Part shown: piece by piece, positions 16,717-26,009 of the stretch
How the letters are laid out: each line of letters begins with the position of its first letter
Numbering within the stretch: position 1 is the first letter of the stretch
Source of the DNA: Methanolinea mesophila
Lineage (GTDB): Archaea; Halobacteriota; Methanomicrobia; Methanomicrobiales; Methanospirillaceae
Direction: 5' to 3'
DNA: 64,000 bases
Assembly (NCBI RefSeq): GCF_017873855.1
Contig: NZ_JAGGKR010000001.1
Coordinates: forward strand, 372,001-436,000
Notes under the pieces: model-generated
What the model saw: the letters and a program-made list of their open reading frames with translations, nothing else
Told to the model about the DNA's origin: nothing
The model's database searches: none
Made by a program: the position numbers and the translations under genes

Positions 16717-17733
16717 TTAGAGGTATTTCTTGCTGTAGATCAGTTCCGCGTTCAGTACGGAGGCGCCGGCCGCCCCGCGAATGGTATTATGCCCCATTGC
16801 GACGTATCGGAGACCTTCCCGGAGCCTTCCCACGGAAACGGTCATTCCGTTGCCCCGCATGCGGTCAAGCCGGGGCTGGGGCCGGTCGTTCTCGTCCAGG
16901 TAGAGCAGCGAGTGATCAGGCTGGGTGGGCAGATCCTTGATCGGGGGGACATAGTCCCTGAATGCGGATTTTACCTTTTCCACGGGCTCCTTTACATCCG
17001 CCCACACCGCCATGGTGTGCCCGTCGATCACCGGGACCCGGTTGCAGCTCGCACTCACCCTGAACGGTGCCGGTCTGACGTGGTCCCCGTCGAGGGTTCC
17101 CATGATCTTCAATGATTCGGTCTCCATCTTCTGCTCTTCGGCACCGATGTAGGGGACGACATTGTCGAATATCCCCATCGCCGGGATCCCCTGGAACCCG
17201 GCCCCCGAGATGGCCTGCATCGTCGCCACCTTGACATCCGAGAACCCGAACCGGGCGAGCGGAGAGAGCGACATCACCAGCATGATGGTGGAGCAGTTCG
17301 GGTTGGTCACGATGAACCCGTCGGTCCCTTTGTCCCTCTGCACGTCGATAAGCCCCAGGTGGTCCGGGTTGACCTCGGTGATCACCAGCGGGATGTGGGG
17401 TTCCATCCGGTGCGAGCTCGCATTACTGCAGACCCCGATCCCCGCCTTTGCACATTTTGTCTCCACCTCTCCCGCAATTTCAGCGGGCAGGGCGGAGAAG
17501 ACGAGGTCCACCCCGGAGAGCCCTTCGGGCGTAGTGGGACTTACCGTGATGTCACCGACATTCTCCGGGAAGGGGCAGTCGAGCCGCCAGTTTACGACAT
17601 CACGGTACCGTTTCCCTGCACTCCTCTCCGAAGCAGTGAGCGTCTTCAAATGGAACCAGGGATGCTCAGCCAGGAGCTGGACAAACCGTTGTCCTACCGC
17701 TCCCGTAGCACCAAGCACTCCAACGTCGATCAT
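16717..17733 (-). CDS. asd: Aspartate-semialdehyde dehydrogenase
   Basis: NADP-dependent enzyme making aspartate semialdehyde, the branch point to lysine, threonine and methionine. The N-terminal NADP loop is [14 protein letters not shown], the catalytic cysteine is in TNPNCSTIM, and the conserved histidine is in [12 protein letters not shown]. The 338-residue length is typical of the archaeal/fungal class. It lies downstream of dapA, dapB and a ferredoxin gene on the same strand, so the cluster supplies both the substrate of DapA and the following steps. Confidence 0.96.
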   Translation of the reverse strand: MIDVGVLGATGAVGQRFVQLLAEHPWFHLKTLTASERSAGKRYRDVVNWRLDCPFPENVGDITVSPTTPEGLSGVDLVFSALPAEIAGEVETKCAKAGIGVCSNASSHRMEPHIPLVITEVNPDHLGLIDVQRDKGTDGFIVTNPNCSTIMLVMSLSPLARFGFSDVKVATMQAISGAGFQGIPAMGIFDNVVPYIGAEEQKMETESLKIMGTLDGDHVRPAPFRVSASCNRVPVIDGHTMAVWADVKEPVEKVKSAFRDYVPPIKDLPTQPDHSLLYLDENDRPQPRLDRMRGNGMTVSVGRLREGLRYVAMGHNTIRGAAGASVLNAELIYSKKYL

Positions 17734-17776
17734 AGGTAAAAATGCTATTACGTTGGAGTAATTAAAAGGTATGTTT

Positions 17777-17950
17777 TTATTCGAGCGTTATTGCCTCGGA
17801 GGGGCATACGTCGACACAATTTCCACAATCCACACAGAGATCCTTATCGATCTTGGCTTTCTCCTTCTCGATGGTGATCGCGGCCGCAGGGCACTCGTCG
17901 ACGCAGGTCTCGCATCCGGTACATTTCTCTTCGTTAACCTTTGCAGTCAT
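17777..17950 (-). CDS. 2[4Fe-4S] ferredoxin, 57 aa
   Basis: The frame from ATG 17950 to TAA 17777 encodes 57 residues with two classical cluster motifs, [12 protein letters not shown] and [12 protein letters not shown], in a tandem ferredoxin fold with little else. It carries electrons in the cytoplasm, as in many methanogen redox steps. It lies between dapB and asd on the same strand; the association with lysine genes is seen but its meaning is unknown. The short length explains why it is easily missed. Confidence 0.95.
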   Translation of the reverse strand: MTAKVNEEKCTGCETCVDECPAAAITIEKEKAKIDKDLCVDCGNCVDVCPSEAITLE

Positions 17951-18020
17951 GGTTACACTTCTTCATTTATTGCCATCGAAAAAAGAAATAGTTTCCATTC
18001 GGTCAATATTCCGGAAATTC

Positions 18021-18788
18021 CTAATGTTTCTTCAGGCCGAGGACCGAGTCCATCCCGTAGATACCCGGCGGTTTTCCGGCCACCCACTTCGCCGCTTTAA
18101 GGGCGCCCTGGGCGAACACCGACCGGTCGTACGCCCGGTGGGAGAGGGTGATGGTCTCGAAGTTGCCCGAGAACAGGACCGAGTGGTCACCCACGATGTC
18201 ACCTCCCCGGATGACATGGACGCCGATCTCCCTTCCCCGCTCCATCATCCCCTCCCTGCCGTAGACCTTATCGCGCTCGCCGAGTTCCTGGTCGAGGATC
18301 TGGAGAATCGTCTTTGCGGTGCCGCTCGGGGCGTCCTTCTTGTACCGGTGGTGCGCCTCCAGCACCTCCACGTCGTACTCGGGCAGCATCCTCGCCGCTT
18401 CGTGCAGCAACTGCCAGAAGATATTCACCCCTATGGAGAAGTTGCTCGAGATCACCGCAGGCACCTTCCCGGAGATCGCCTGGTCCATTACCGCCCTCTG
18501 GGCATCGGAGAACCCGGTCGTACCCACCACGAGGGCGGCGCCGTTCTTTGCGGCGTTCTTCACATTTTCCACCGCTGCAGCCGCAACCGTGAAGTCGATC
18601 ACCACGTCGGGACGGACCGATTTGAGGAACTCGTCCATCCGGGACGATTCCACCACTTCCGCGCCGAAGAAGGTCCCCGGGCGGACATCCACCCCTCCGA
18701 CCAGGGTGAAGTCCTTCGATTCGTTGACCAGGCGCCCGATGGTGGTGCCCATCCTTCCCAGGGCCCCGCAGACCACGACCTTAGTCAT
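18021..18788 (-). CDS. dapB: 4-hydroxy-tetrahydrodipicolinate reductase DapB
   Basis: A 255-residue NAD(P)H-dependent reductase of the diaminopimelate route to lysine. The coenzyme loop is VVVCGALGRMGTTIG, and the catalytic segment EAHHRYKKDAPSGTA holds the conserved His-His and Lys. The start overlaps the 3' end of dapA by 8 bases, indicating translational coupling. The last helix ends in GLKKH. Confidence 0.97.
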   Translation of the reverse strand: MTKVVVCGALGRMGTTIGRLVNESKDFTLVGGVDVRPGTFFGAEVVESSRMDEFLKSVRPDVVIDFTVAAAAVENVKNAAKNGAALVVGTTGFSDAQRAVMDQAISGKVPAVISSNFSIGVNIFWQLLHEAARMLPEYDVEVLEAHHRYKKDAPSGTAKTILQILDQELGERDKVYGREGMMERGREIGVHVIRGGDIVGDHSVLFSGNFETITLSHRAYDRSVFAQGALKAAKWVAGKPPGIYGMDSVLGLKKH

Positions 18789-19656
18789 ACTGGCAGAGCA
18801 CCTCCCTGAGTTGTTCCGTCTTCTTCGCGTCGAGCTCGTCGAGGGGGAGCCTGACCGGGCCCCCGGCCATCCCCAGGAGTTCGACCGCTTTCTTCACCGG
18901 GATAGGGTTCGTGTCGATGAACATCGACCGGAACAGGGGCGAGAGCTCGTAGTGCAGGTCGAGGGCCATCTCCAGGTCACCCTCGAGGAAGTAGTCGAAC
19001 ATGGCGACCATTCTCGCCGGCTGGACGTTGGCGGCCACCGATATGACGCCGCCGCCACCGAGCGAGAGGATGGGGAGGGTGAGGTTGTCGTCCCCCGAGA
19101 TGACCTGGAAGTCCAGGTCGAGGGTCTCCTCGATGATCCGGGATACCTGGCCGATGTCGCCGCTCGCCTCCTTGATCCCCACGATGTTGGGGTGCTCCGC
19201 GAGTTCGGCCACCAGGTCGGGGAGGAGGTTCTGGCCCGTCCTTCCCGGGACGTTGTAGGCAACCACCGGGATGTCCAGGTCCGCGAGCCGGTGATAGTGC
19301 TTGATCAGCCCGCTCCGGTTCGGCTTGTTGTAGTACGGGCTTATCACCAGCACCCCGTCGGCCCCGAGGTCCCTCGCCGCCCGGGTGAGCCGGACCGCCT
19401 CCTCGGTGTTGTTGGACCCGGTTCCGGCGAGGACAGGCACCCTTCCGTTTACCTGGTCGATAGTCGCAGCAATTACCTGATCATGCTCCTCGAAGGAAAG
19501 AGTGGCCGACTCTCCGGTCGACCCGCAGGGCACGATCCCGTGCACTCCCTGGCAGACCAGAAACTCGATGTTGGAACGAAGACCCTCAAGGTCAAGGTCC
19601 ATGCCGGGATTTCTCTGAAAAGGAGTGACGATGGCAGGAAGAACTCCCTCGAACAT
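18781..19656 (-). CDS. dapA: 4-hydroxy-tetrahydrodipicolinate synthase DapA
   Basis: A TIM-barrel aldolase of 291 residues that condenses pyruvate with aspartate semialdehyde. Family motifs are GVLPAIVTPF, CGSTGESATLSFEE, the tyrosine in VISPYYNKPN and the Schiff-base lysine in IVGIKEASGDI. Start ATG 19656 lies 8 bases beyond the rps17e stop. With dapB and asd it provides three consecutive steps; the later methanogen steps (DapL, DapF, LysA) are not in this window. Confidence 0.97.
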   Translation of the reverse strand: MFEGVLPAIVTPFQRNPGMDLDLEGLRSNIEFLVCQGVHGIVPCGSTGESATLSFEEHDQVIAATIDQVNGRVPVLAGTGSNNTEEAVRLTRAARDLGADGVLVISPYYNKPNRSGLIKHYHRLADLDIPVVAYNVPGRTGQNLLPDLVAELAEHPNIVGIKEASGDIGQVSRIIEETLDLDFQVISGDDNLTLPILSLGGGGVISVAANVQPARMVAMFDYFLEGDLEMALDLHYELSPLFRSMFIDTNPIPVKKAVELLGMAGGPVRLPLDELDAKKTEQLREVLCQYD

Positions 19657-19664
19657 AAGAGAAA

Positions 19665-19856
19665 TTATGAGTGTCTTCCAGTATTTATCTTTCTTGTGAT
19701 ATATCCCGCAACCCGGTTTCTTACTCTTTTGCTCTCAATGGTGGTGACTTCGCTCACCATCAGCTTGTTGTCGTCGAAATTGTTGGTAAATTTGTTTCCG
19801 TAGGTGGAAAGCAGGTCTGTTCCTACCGCTTTGATATAGGTCGGCTTAATTCCCAT
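19665..19856 (-). CDS. rps17e: 30S ribosomal protein S17e
   Basis: The 63-residue protein matches eukaryote/archaeal S17e: IKPTYIKAVGTDLLSTYG, a KFTNNFDDNKLMV middle, and the basic KRVRNRVAGYITRKIN C-terminus. It is a component of the small subunit. In this genome it lies between a ThiN-domain gene and dapA in one directional run, so a ribosomal gene is embedded in a biosynthetic operon. Confidence 0.95.
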   Translation of the reverse strand: MGIKPTYIKAVGTDLLSTYGNKFTNNFDDNKLMVSEVTTIESKRVRNRVAGYITRKINTGRHS

Positions 19857-19877
19857 GAACGATTCCTCAACTTGGTC

Positions 19878-20432
19878 TTAAATAATGCGTCCTGATAGTT
19901 TAATAATATTGTTCGCGACCTCGATGGGGTTTTCCCCCAGGATTCGGATCATCGGCTCCTTCCCCACGGCCCCGCGGTCGAATATCACGTCAGGGACTCC
20001 CGTTTTGCAGCAGGACGCCACGCCCCAGTCCATGGTCCGAATCCCGGGGGGTTCATGCGCCCTGTCGAACGAACAGATCTCGAAGAACAGTTCCTCGAGC
20101 AACGCGATATTCTCCGGGGAATACCGGATGTTTGCGGCACTCCGGATATCGGGGTCGAACTTCATCGCGGTCAGCACGATCCTCGCCACGTGATCGCTCG
20201 CCCCGAACTCCACGGGCCCGACCGCGTGGACCGCTCCCCGCTTCTTCACGATCCTCCCCTCGACTGCCGCCACATCCCCGGGCTCTTTCGCGCCTTTCAC
20301 CGCGTACGCGATGTTTGAGCCCACCTCGGGGACGAGCGCCGGGGCCATCCGCTGTTCCAGCAGCTCAACCGCCGCCTTCAGGGCGGAGATCACTTCTTCC
20401 CGCTCCTCCGATCCCATCTGCACAACCACCAT
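19878..20432 (-). CDS. Stand-alone ThiN-domain protein (thiamine-phosphate synthase family)
   Basis: The 184-residue protein matches the ThiN domain (PF10120), normally the C-terminal half of archaeal ThiDN. The diagnostic region RTMDWGVASCCKTGVPDVIFDRG and the following GKEPMIRILGENP are present. ThiN makes thiamine phosphate from HMP-PP and HET-P, replacing bacterial ThiE; related ThiR proteins are regulators with an N-terminal HTH. Here no HTH or ThiD kinase is fused. The N-terminal ~30 residues are a helix (EEREEVISALKAAVELLEQ). Enzyme or ligand-sensing role cannot be decided. It heads the rps17e-dap run. Confidence 0.75.
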   Translation of the reverse strand: MVVVQMGSEEREEVISALKAAVELLEQRMAPALVPEVGSNIAYAVKGAKEPGDVAAVEGRIVKKRGAVHAVGPVEFGASDHVARIVLTAMKFDPDIRSAANIRYSPENIALLEELFFEICSFDRAHEPPGIRTMDWGVASCCKTGVPDVIFDRGAVGKEPMIRILGENPIEVANNIIKLSGRII

Positions 20433-20526
20433 TCATTGACCCGGCACCCTTATTAACTCCGCCGGAACCGGGGAACCGGGCAGAAGAAGGATACCAATAT
20501 TAGGGATCCGTGCAGAAAATGTGAGC

Positions 20527-20703
20527 ATGGACCCACGCGTGATGGATATCATCTCCGCCCTGGGAGGTTTCATCATCTTCGTACTCCTCCTCGTGTACCT
20601 TCCCATGGCGATAACCCCCGCCATCGCCTACGTCATCGCCATCATCATATTCCTGGCGGTCATGAGCGGCGCAGGCTACTATATCAACCGGAGCGCTGCG
20701 TAA
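20527..20703 (+). CDS. Small two-TM membrane protein, 58 aa
   Basis: ATG 20527 starts a 58-residue, almost wholly hydrophobic protein with two helices, about residues 9-27 and 31-50, separated by a short Pro-containing turn, and a polar tail ending NRSAA. A GTG two codons upstream is an alternative. Its last 20 bases overlap the 3' end of priL on the other strand. No function can be inferred. Confidence 0.55.
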   Translation: MDPRVMDIISALGGFIIFVLLLVYLPMAITPAIAYVIAIIIFLAVMSGAGYYINRSAA

Positions 20704-21703
20704 AGGAAGAGCGCTTCTTTTTTCTGCGGTAGTAGTTGAGCGGGTGGTTCACCTTTCCGCAGATCTCGTCCCTGTTAACGCAGAGCCCGAACGTCCTCAT
20801 CGAGGCGCACCCCGGTGCGGTGTACTCCGTCCCTCCCCTCCCGGAAATGTGTTCGACCTGGTAGAGGGTCTTTGAGACGTCGAAGTCCGGGGCGCGGCAG
20901 TAGAGCTCCACGATCTGGTTTTTATCCATGCCGATGTTGTGGAGGAACGCGGTGAGCGCGAACCTTCCCGCGTGGGTGATGTTCGTCCCCCCGGTGAGCG
21001 CGGTGAGGATCGCCTGGATGCAGGGAGGGAAACTCCCCTCCTCGACCTCGCCCATGTCCTCGATGAGCCGCTCCTGGTACGCCGTGGTGATCAGTTCGAG
21101 GTAAGGCTGGAGGTCGGCGCAGACCTGCCCGGGCACCTTCAGGGGGAGCTGCCGGGCGAGGATAACCCGAAGCTGCTCCCGGATCAGCTCGTTCATCTCG
21201 TCCCGGTTCACCTGCACCCGGCCGGAATCGACCTCGCGGTTGACCAGCCTCCACCGGTCCTCCCGCATCCCGGAGACCATCTCTACATACTGGAACAGGG
21301 GGACCGACCTTCCGCTCACGTGGATCCCGAGCGACGAGGCGACCATCTCTTTCTTGTCGTCGTCTTCATCGAGCAGGTACCGGAAGGCCCTCGCCGCCTC
21401 GTACCGGCAGAGCCGGTCGATGATCGAACGATCGTCCTGGCATGAGACCAGGACCCTCGCGAGGGCATAGCCCGCGACCTCGAGTTTTACCTCGAACCGC
21501 TCGGTAGGGACACGATCCGGGGCCTTCTCTTCCTGAAGGCCGAGCGCATCGGAAACCCTGCCGGTCGCCCGCTTGAGCGCGATCTTTCCCGGGTTCGTCC
21601 CGATGAAATCGCCGATGGTGTCCGCGTATTCCCTGATGAACTGCTGTGATTCTTTTAAAAAAGGGTATTTGGCAAAATCTTTCAGTTCCAGGGCGACCTT
21701 CAT
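20684..21703 (-). CDS. priL: DNA primase large subunit PriL
   Basis: The 339-residue regulatory subunit of the archaeal/eukaryotic-type primase. Four conserved cysteines for the C-terminal 4Fe-4S cluster are visible: FPPCIQAIL, ELYCRAPDF, GCASMRTFGLC and the later EICGKVNHPLNYY. The last also carries the HPLNYY primer-binding signature. It supports RNA primer synthesis by PriS at the fork. The ATG follows the pcn TGA stop without a gap, so primase subunit and clamp are co-translated. The 3' end overlaps a small convergent gene. Confidence 0.96.
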   Translation of the reverse strand: MKVALELKDFAKYPFLKESQQFIREYADTIGDFIGTNPGKIALKRATGRVSDALGLQEEKAPDRVPTERFEVKLEVAGYALARVLVSCQDDRSIIDRLCRYEAARAFRYLLDEDDDKKEMVASSLGIHVSGRSVPLFQYVEMVSGMREDRWRLVNREVDSGRVQVNRDEMNELIREQLRVILARQLPLKVPGQVCADLQPYLELITTAYQERLIEDMGEVEEGSFPPCIQAILTALTGGTNITHAGRFALTAFLHNIGMDKNQIVELYCRAPDFDVSKTLYQVEHISGRGGTEYTAPGCASMRTFGLCVNRDEICGKVNHPLNYYRRKKKRSSFTQRSG

Positions 21704-22447
21704 TCAGTCGGCCTCGATCCGGGGTGCGAGGAGGTATTCCACATGGCCGTTGCCGCCGGCGATGTAGAACGAGAACTTGGCGGGGTGGTCGATGCCGAGG
21801 TTCAATTCGACTTCTTCCGCGCGGCTCATGACTTTTCCCATGTCCTTCAGGTAGTCGAGGGAGAAGAGGGAGCGGCATTCCGCCCCGTTGATGAAGTTCA
21901 CTTCGCTCTTCCCGAACTCCCTGCGGATATTGTCGGTATCGCCCTCGGCCGCCATGTAGAACGTGGAGGTGGCCGGCTCGATGCCGAGCGCGATCTTGTC
22001 CGAGACGACTGCCGCCGCCTTGATGGCGTTGTTCAAGTCGCTTCCCGGGAGCACCACCTTTCCGGGGAGATCGATGTTCGGGATATTGGGGTCTTTCCGG
22101 ATGGTATTGGGGTCGAGGAGGGTGATGGAGTACCGGTATCCCTCGAAACTCACCCGCAGCTTGTGGCCGTCTTCGGGGAGTTCCAGGGAGAGAAGCCCTC
22201 CTTTTCCCATCATGGAGAAGATATTCTTCATCTTGGCGATGTCCATCCCGAGCTCGTACTTCGTGGCGGAAAAAGACTCGAACGCCTCTTTCTTGAGCTG
22301 CATCGAGACCATGGCCACGTTCGCGGTGTCGACCGCCCGGGTGCTCATCCCGTTTTCGTCTATGTGAAGGCGGCTTTCGGTGACCAGGGCTGATACGGCC
22401 TCTATCGACTCTTTGAAAATATCTGCATCAATCGTTGCTTTTAACAT
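21704..22447 (-). CDS. pcn: DNA polymerase sliding clamp PCNA
   Basis: The 247-residue protein starts MLKATIDADIFKESIEAV, and ATG 22447 is preceded by a GGGGTG ribosome site five bases away. An upstream in-frame start would add eight residues that homologues lack. Two PCNA domains are visible, with the interdomain region near DPNTIRKDPNIPNIDLP and the C-terminus GHVEYLLAPRIEAD. It forms a trimeric ring tethering polymerase, FEN1 and ligase. It is cotranscribed with priL, and the divergent rlmE gene shares the 100-base AT-rich promoter region. Confidence 0.96.
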   Translation of the reverse strand: MLKATIDADIFKESIEAVSALVTESRLHIDENGMSTRAVDTANVAMVSMQLKKEAFESFSATKYELGMDIAKMKNIFSMMGKGGLLSLELPEDGHKLRVSFEGYRYSITLLDPNTIRKDPNIPNIDLPGKVVLPGSDLNNAIKAAAVVSDKIALGIEPATSTFYMAAEGDTDNIRREFGKSEVNFINGAECRSLFSLDYLKDMGKVMSRAEEVELNLGIDHPAKFSFYIAGGNGHVEYLLAPRIEAD

Positions 22448-22550
22448 CGTACACCCCTTATTATCTACCAATATAAACTATATCATCATATTTTTAATTA
22501 TATCTGATTTATTCACCGCGAGCGGCGGAAGCTGCAGGAGTCCGTGACCG

Positions 22551-23147
22551 ATGGGTTCGCAATGGGGAAAAGACAGCGCATATCTTCGTGCGATGAAGGA
22601 AGGCTACCGTTCACGGGCAGCGTTCAAGTTAAAGGATCTCCAGGACCGCTACCGGATTATCCGGGATGACGACAACGTGGTCGACCTCGGGGCCGCTCCA
22701 GGGAGCTGGCTCCAGGTGGAACGGGGTCTCACCAACGGAAAGGTCCTCGGGATCGACCTCAACCCCATCCCCCCTCTCGAAGGGGTGGAGACGATGGTGG
22801 CCGACATGTGCGACCCCGAACTCCCGGAGAAGGTCAAAGGGATGCTCGGCATCGTGAATGTGGTCGTCTCGGACGCGTCGCCCAAGCTCTCCGGCCACAA
22901 GAGCTACGACCAGGCCAGGGCGGTCGAACTCGGGGAAATCGCACTCGAATTCGCCTGCAAGGTGCTGAAACCGGGCGGGAACTTCGTGGTGAAATCGTTC
23001 CAGGGACAGGACTTTACCGGCCTGCTCGACAGGGTGAAGGATCACTTCCTCTCGGTGAAGGCGTACAGGAGCCGATCTTCGCGGAAGGGAAGCGCCGAGG
23101 TCTACATCGTGGCCAAATACTTCGTGGGGGCCGGGAATGAGACTTAA
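22551..23147 (+). CDS. rlmE: rRNA ribose 2'-O-methyltransferase RlmE/FtsJ
   Basis: A 198-residue Rossmann methyltransferase of the FtsJ/RrmJ family acting on a uridine of large-subunit rRNA. The SAM loop is VVDLGAAPGSWLQV. The catalytic K-D-K-E set is seen in RAAFKLKDL, VVSDASPKLSG, NFVVKSFQGQ and SAEVYIVAK. It lacks the C-terminal TRAM domain that some archaeal homologues carry. The 3' end overlaps moaA by 11 bases. Confidence 0.94.
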   Translation: MGSQWGKDSAYLRAMKEGYRSRAAFKLKDLQDRYRIIRDDDNVVDLGAAPGSWLQVERGLTNGKVLGIDLNPIPPLEGVETMVADMCDPELPEKVKGMLGIVNVVVSDASPKLSGHKSYDQARAVELGEIALEFACKVLKPGGNFVVKSFQGQDFTGLLDRVKDHFLSVKAYRSRSSRKGSAEVYIVAKYFVGAGNET

Positions 23148-24015
23148 GGATCCCTACGACCGGCCGGTGAGCAACCTCCGCATCAGCCTCACCCCGGCGT
23201 GCAACCTGAAGTGCATCTATTGCCACGCGGAAGGGGAGAAAAAACCCGGGGATTCCCTGACCCCGGAAGAGATAGCCGAGATACTCAGTGTGGCGAGCGA
23301 GTTCGAGGTCAGAAGCGTGAAGTTCACCGGCGGGGAGCCCACCCTCCGCCCCGACCTGGTGGAGATCATCGAGTCCGTGCCCGGCGGAATGGAGTCCTCG
23401 ATGACCACCAATGCCACGCTCCTCGCGGATATCGCCCGCGACCTGAAATCTGCCGGGCTTTCCAGGGTGAACGTGAGCCTGGACAGCCTCGATCCCGAGA
23501 CGTACCGGAAGATCACCGGGTGCGACCGGCTGGGCGAGGTGCTGGAAGGGATCGATGCCGCGCTCGATGCAGGGCTCACGCCCGTGAAACTGAACATGGT
23601 GATGCTGCAAGGGATCAACGAGCACGAAATCGACGATTTCCTGCAGTTCGTACGGGGGAACCGGGACCTGATCCTCCAGGTGATCGAGCTGATGGAGCTC
23701 GGCGGCTGCCCCCACCATAGCGAGGTCAACGGACTGGAAAAACGGCTCTCCGAGGAGTCCCGGGAGATCATCACCCGGCGGATGCACCACCGGAAGAAGT
23801 ACTGCCTCGACGGTGCGGAGGTCGAGGTCGTCCGCCCGCTCCATAACACCGAGTTCTGCGCCTACTGCAACCGGCTCAGGGTCACCTCCGACGGGCAGCT
23901 CAAGCCCTGCCTGCTCCGGTCCGATAACCACGTCGATATCCGGGGAAAGTCGGGTGACGAACTGAGAGAGAGTTTCAGGGAAGCCGTCCGGAGAAGGGCG
24001 CCATTCTATTGCTGA
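23137..24015 (+). CDS. moaA: GTP 3',8-cyclase MoaA
   Basis: A radical SAM enzyme catalysing the first step of molybdopterin/tungstopterin synthesis, needed for formylmethanofuran and formate dehydrogenases. The N-terminal cluster motif is ACNLKCIYC (C-x3-C-x2-C). The C-terminal second cluster is FCAYCNRLRVTSDGQLKPC. At 292 residues it is short, as usual in archaea, and ends RRRAPFYC without an obvious GG tail. It is translationally coupled to rlmE. The 276-base gap after it shows no gene. Confidence 0.92.
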   Translation: MRLKDPYDRPVSNLRISLTPACNLKCIYCHAEGEKKPGDSLTPEEIAEILSVASEFEVRSVKFTGGEPTLRPDLVEIIESVPGGMESSMTTNATLLADIARDLKSAGLSRVNVSLDSLDPETYRKITGCDRLGEVLEGIDAALDAGLTPVKLNMVMLQGINEHEIDDFLQFVRGNRDLILQVIELMELGGCPHHSEVNGLEKRLSEESREIITRRMHHRKKYCLDGAEVEVVRPLHNTEFCAYCNRLRVTSDGQLKPCLLRSDNHVDIRGKSGDELRESFREAVRRRAPFYC

Positions 24016-24291
24016 AAACGGGGTTCTTACATAACATTAACTCCCTGCTCTCCTGTTTCTCTATTTTTTGCAGGGGCGAGGACCCATCCTGTCGGGATTT
24101 CAGATTCCTCCGGTGCAGGATGGTCCGCGGTTCTTTCCTGATTCCACTACAACTTGTGCGTCAGGGAGCACGAATACGTCCCGACTGGTGCATCTTTCCC
24201 GCGGGACATAGGCCCTGCCGGAACGGAAACCCGGTGGTCCGCATGGCAGGGTCATAATCTCTATCACTCTTCCGGTAGAGGAATTCCTCTC

Positions 24292-24798
24292 ATGACCGCA
24301 GATCGCGAATATGTTCACGTGCTCGAGTACCTCTACGAGAAAAGCCTGGTCCTCCACGACCCCTCGCTCTGGGAACCGGTGCTCGGGTTCTATTTCCTCG
24401 ATGCGCTCGCCCATATAGATTATACCGTCGGGCTGATCGCCTACGGCTACCATTCCCCGAAGACCATGATGGCCGGGGAGTACCTCCGGTGGAGGATAGA
24501 CGAGGAGAAGAAGGGGGATCGGGCGAAGTTCCCGGGATTCGTCAACTGGCTCAAGGAGCATCACCCGGACAGGTTCTCCAGGATCCCCTCGCTCTGGCAG
24601 ATGGTGTACGATCGGGAGGACAAGGCCTCGTACCGTTCCTTCCGGGTTGTCCTCGACCCCGAGAGCCGCACTCCGCTCGCGGCGCACCATTTCACCCGGA
24701 TGGTCGACGAATTTTTCGTGACTGATTTCATAAAGAGCATGTACCGGGAAGAAGGATCGCTCGCTGCCCTGTTCCGGGAGTATTGCGCCGCCAACTGA
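24292..24798 (+). CDS. Hypothetical protein, 168 aa
   Basis: A soluble, mostly helical, aromatic-rich protein starting MTADREYVHVLEYLYEKSLV. ATG 24292 follows a GAGGA site nine bases upstream; a longer frame from 24154 has no ribosome site and poor sequence. The central part (YFLDALAHIDYTVGLIAYGY) and repeated Tyr/Trp/His residues are notable, but no known motif is recognised. It ends 32 bases before the M20 peptidase gene, so the two are probably cotranscribed. Confidence 0.6.
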   Translation: MTADREYVHVLEYLYEKSLVLHDPSLWEPVLGFYFLDALAHIDYTVGLIAYGYHSPKTMMAGEYLRWRIDEEKKGDRAKFPGFVNWLKEHHPDRFSRIPSLWQMVYDREDKASYRSFRVVLDPESRTPLAAHHFTRMVDEFFVTDFIKSMYREEGSLAALFREYCAAN

Positions 24799-24830
24799 GA
24801 TATAATAAAAAGCGTACAGGAACGGGACTC

Positions 24831-26009
24831 ATGGATATCGCACGCCTCTGCAGCGAACTCGTACGGATCAGGAGCGAAAACCCACCCGGGGATACCGAGG
24901 ATGTCGTCCACTATCTCAAGGGATTCACCGACAGGCTCGGGATCCGGACGACGATCGTGAAGAACCGGGGTGGGCGGTGTAACCTCGTAAGCACTGATCC
25001 GCAGGGAACGCTGCTGCTCTGCGGGCACGTGGACGTGGTCCCCGCGCTCGGCGACGGCTGGACCCACAGGCCGGACTCGGGTGATGTCGACGGGGGATAC
25101 GTCTGGGGCCGTGGCGCGACGGATATGAAGGGGGGCTGTGCCTCCCTGCTCGACGCGTGCAAAACGGTCGCCGACGAGGGGATCGACCTCTCGGTCGACC
25201 TTGCGTTCGTCTGCGACGAGGAGACGAGCGGGAAATACGGGGTGCGCTGCCTCCTCGAACGGGAGCTGCTCTGCCCCTGCGACTGCCTGATCGCCGAGCC
25301 CTGCCCGGCGCTGCACCCGAACATCGGGCAGAAGGGGCTGCTCCGGGTCAGGTTCACCTTCCACGGGGTGCCGGGGCACGGGTCGCTCTATCCGTTGCGC
25401 GGGACCTCGGCCATCATGGAGGCGTACTCTCTCCTGGAGCACCTCCACCGGCTCCATGAAAGGGAGTATTCCCCAGGACCGGACCTCCTCCCCCTCGTCA
25501 CCCGTTCTTCGGAGGTGCTGGGGGAGGTCTTCTCCCTGCCCCAGGCGGGATCTGCCCTGACCAGAATCATGTACAACCCCGGGAGGATCGAGGGAGGGGA
25601 GAAGGCGAACATCGTCGCCCAGCGGTGCTGTCTCGAACTCGAACTGAGGGTCCCCTGGGGGTGCAGCACCGAACTCCTCCTGCAGGATCTCCGGGCCGCA
25701 GCTCCCGGGGCCGAGGTGGTGGCCAGCAGCGTCGCGGATCCCTCGCTCACTCGGCCCGAAGAGCGGATTGTCCGGCTGACCTGCCGGGAGATCTCCCGGG
25801 TTTACGGAGCGACGGCGGAACCGATCGTCCAGTGGGCCGCGAGCGATGCCCGTCACCTTCGTGGTGCAGGCTTCCGGGTGATCGAGTACGGCCCCGGGGA
25901 GATCCAGACCCTCCATGCAGTGGACGAGCGGGTATCGATAGAGAACATGGAAAAGGTGTCACAGGTGTATCAGGGGATTATCCGGGAATATTGCAGCGGG
26001 AAGGATTAA
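24831..26009 (+). CDS. M20 family metallopeptidase (ArgE/DapE/ACY1/CPG2 type)
   Basis: The 392-residue amidohydrolase shows the complete M20 zinc set: LLLCGHVDVVP (His, Asp), WGRGATDMKGG (bridging Asp), FVCDEETSGKYG (catalytic and metal Glu), and a late His in GEIQTLHAVDERV. A lid/dimerisation domain lies around residues 180-290. The enzymes hydrolyse N-acyl or peptide bonds of amino acids. DapE function is unlikely because methanogens usually use DapL; acetylornithine-type or dipeptide hydrolysis are options. ATG 24831 has an AGGAACGG site upstream. Confidence 0.88.
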   Translation: MDIARLCSELVRIRSENPPGDTEDVVHYLKGFTDRLGIRTTIVKNRGGRCNLVSTDPQGTLLLCGHVDVVPALGDGWTHRPDSGDVDGGYVWGRGATDMKGGCASLLDACKTVADEGIDLSVDLAFVCDEETSGKYGVRCLLERELLCPCDCLIAEPCPALHPNIGQKGLLRVRFTFHGVPGHGSLYPLRGTSAIMEAYSLLEHLHRLHEREYSPGPDLLPLVTRSSEVLGEVFSLPQAGSALTRIMYNPGRIEGGEKANIVAQRCCLELELRVPWGCSTELLLQDLRAAAPGAEVVASSVADPSLTRPEERIVRLTCREISRVYGATAEPIVQWAASDARHLRGAGFRVIEYGPGEIQTLHAVDERVSIENMEKVSQVYQGIIREYCSGKD

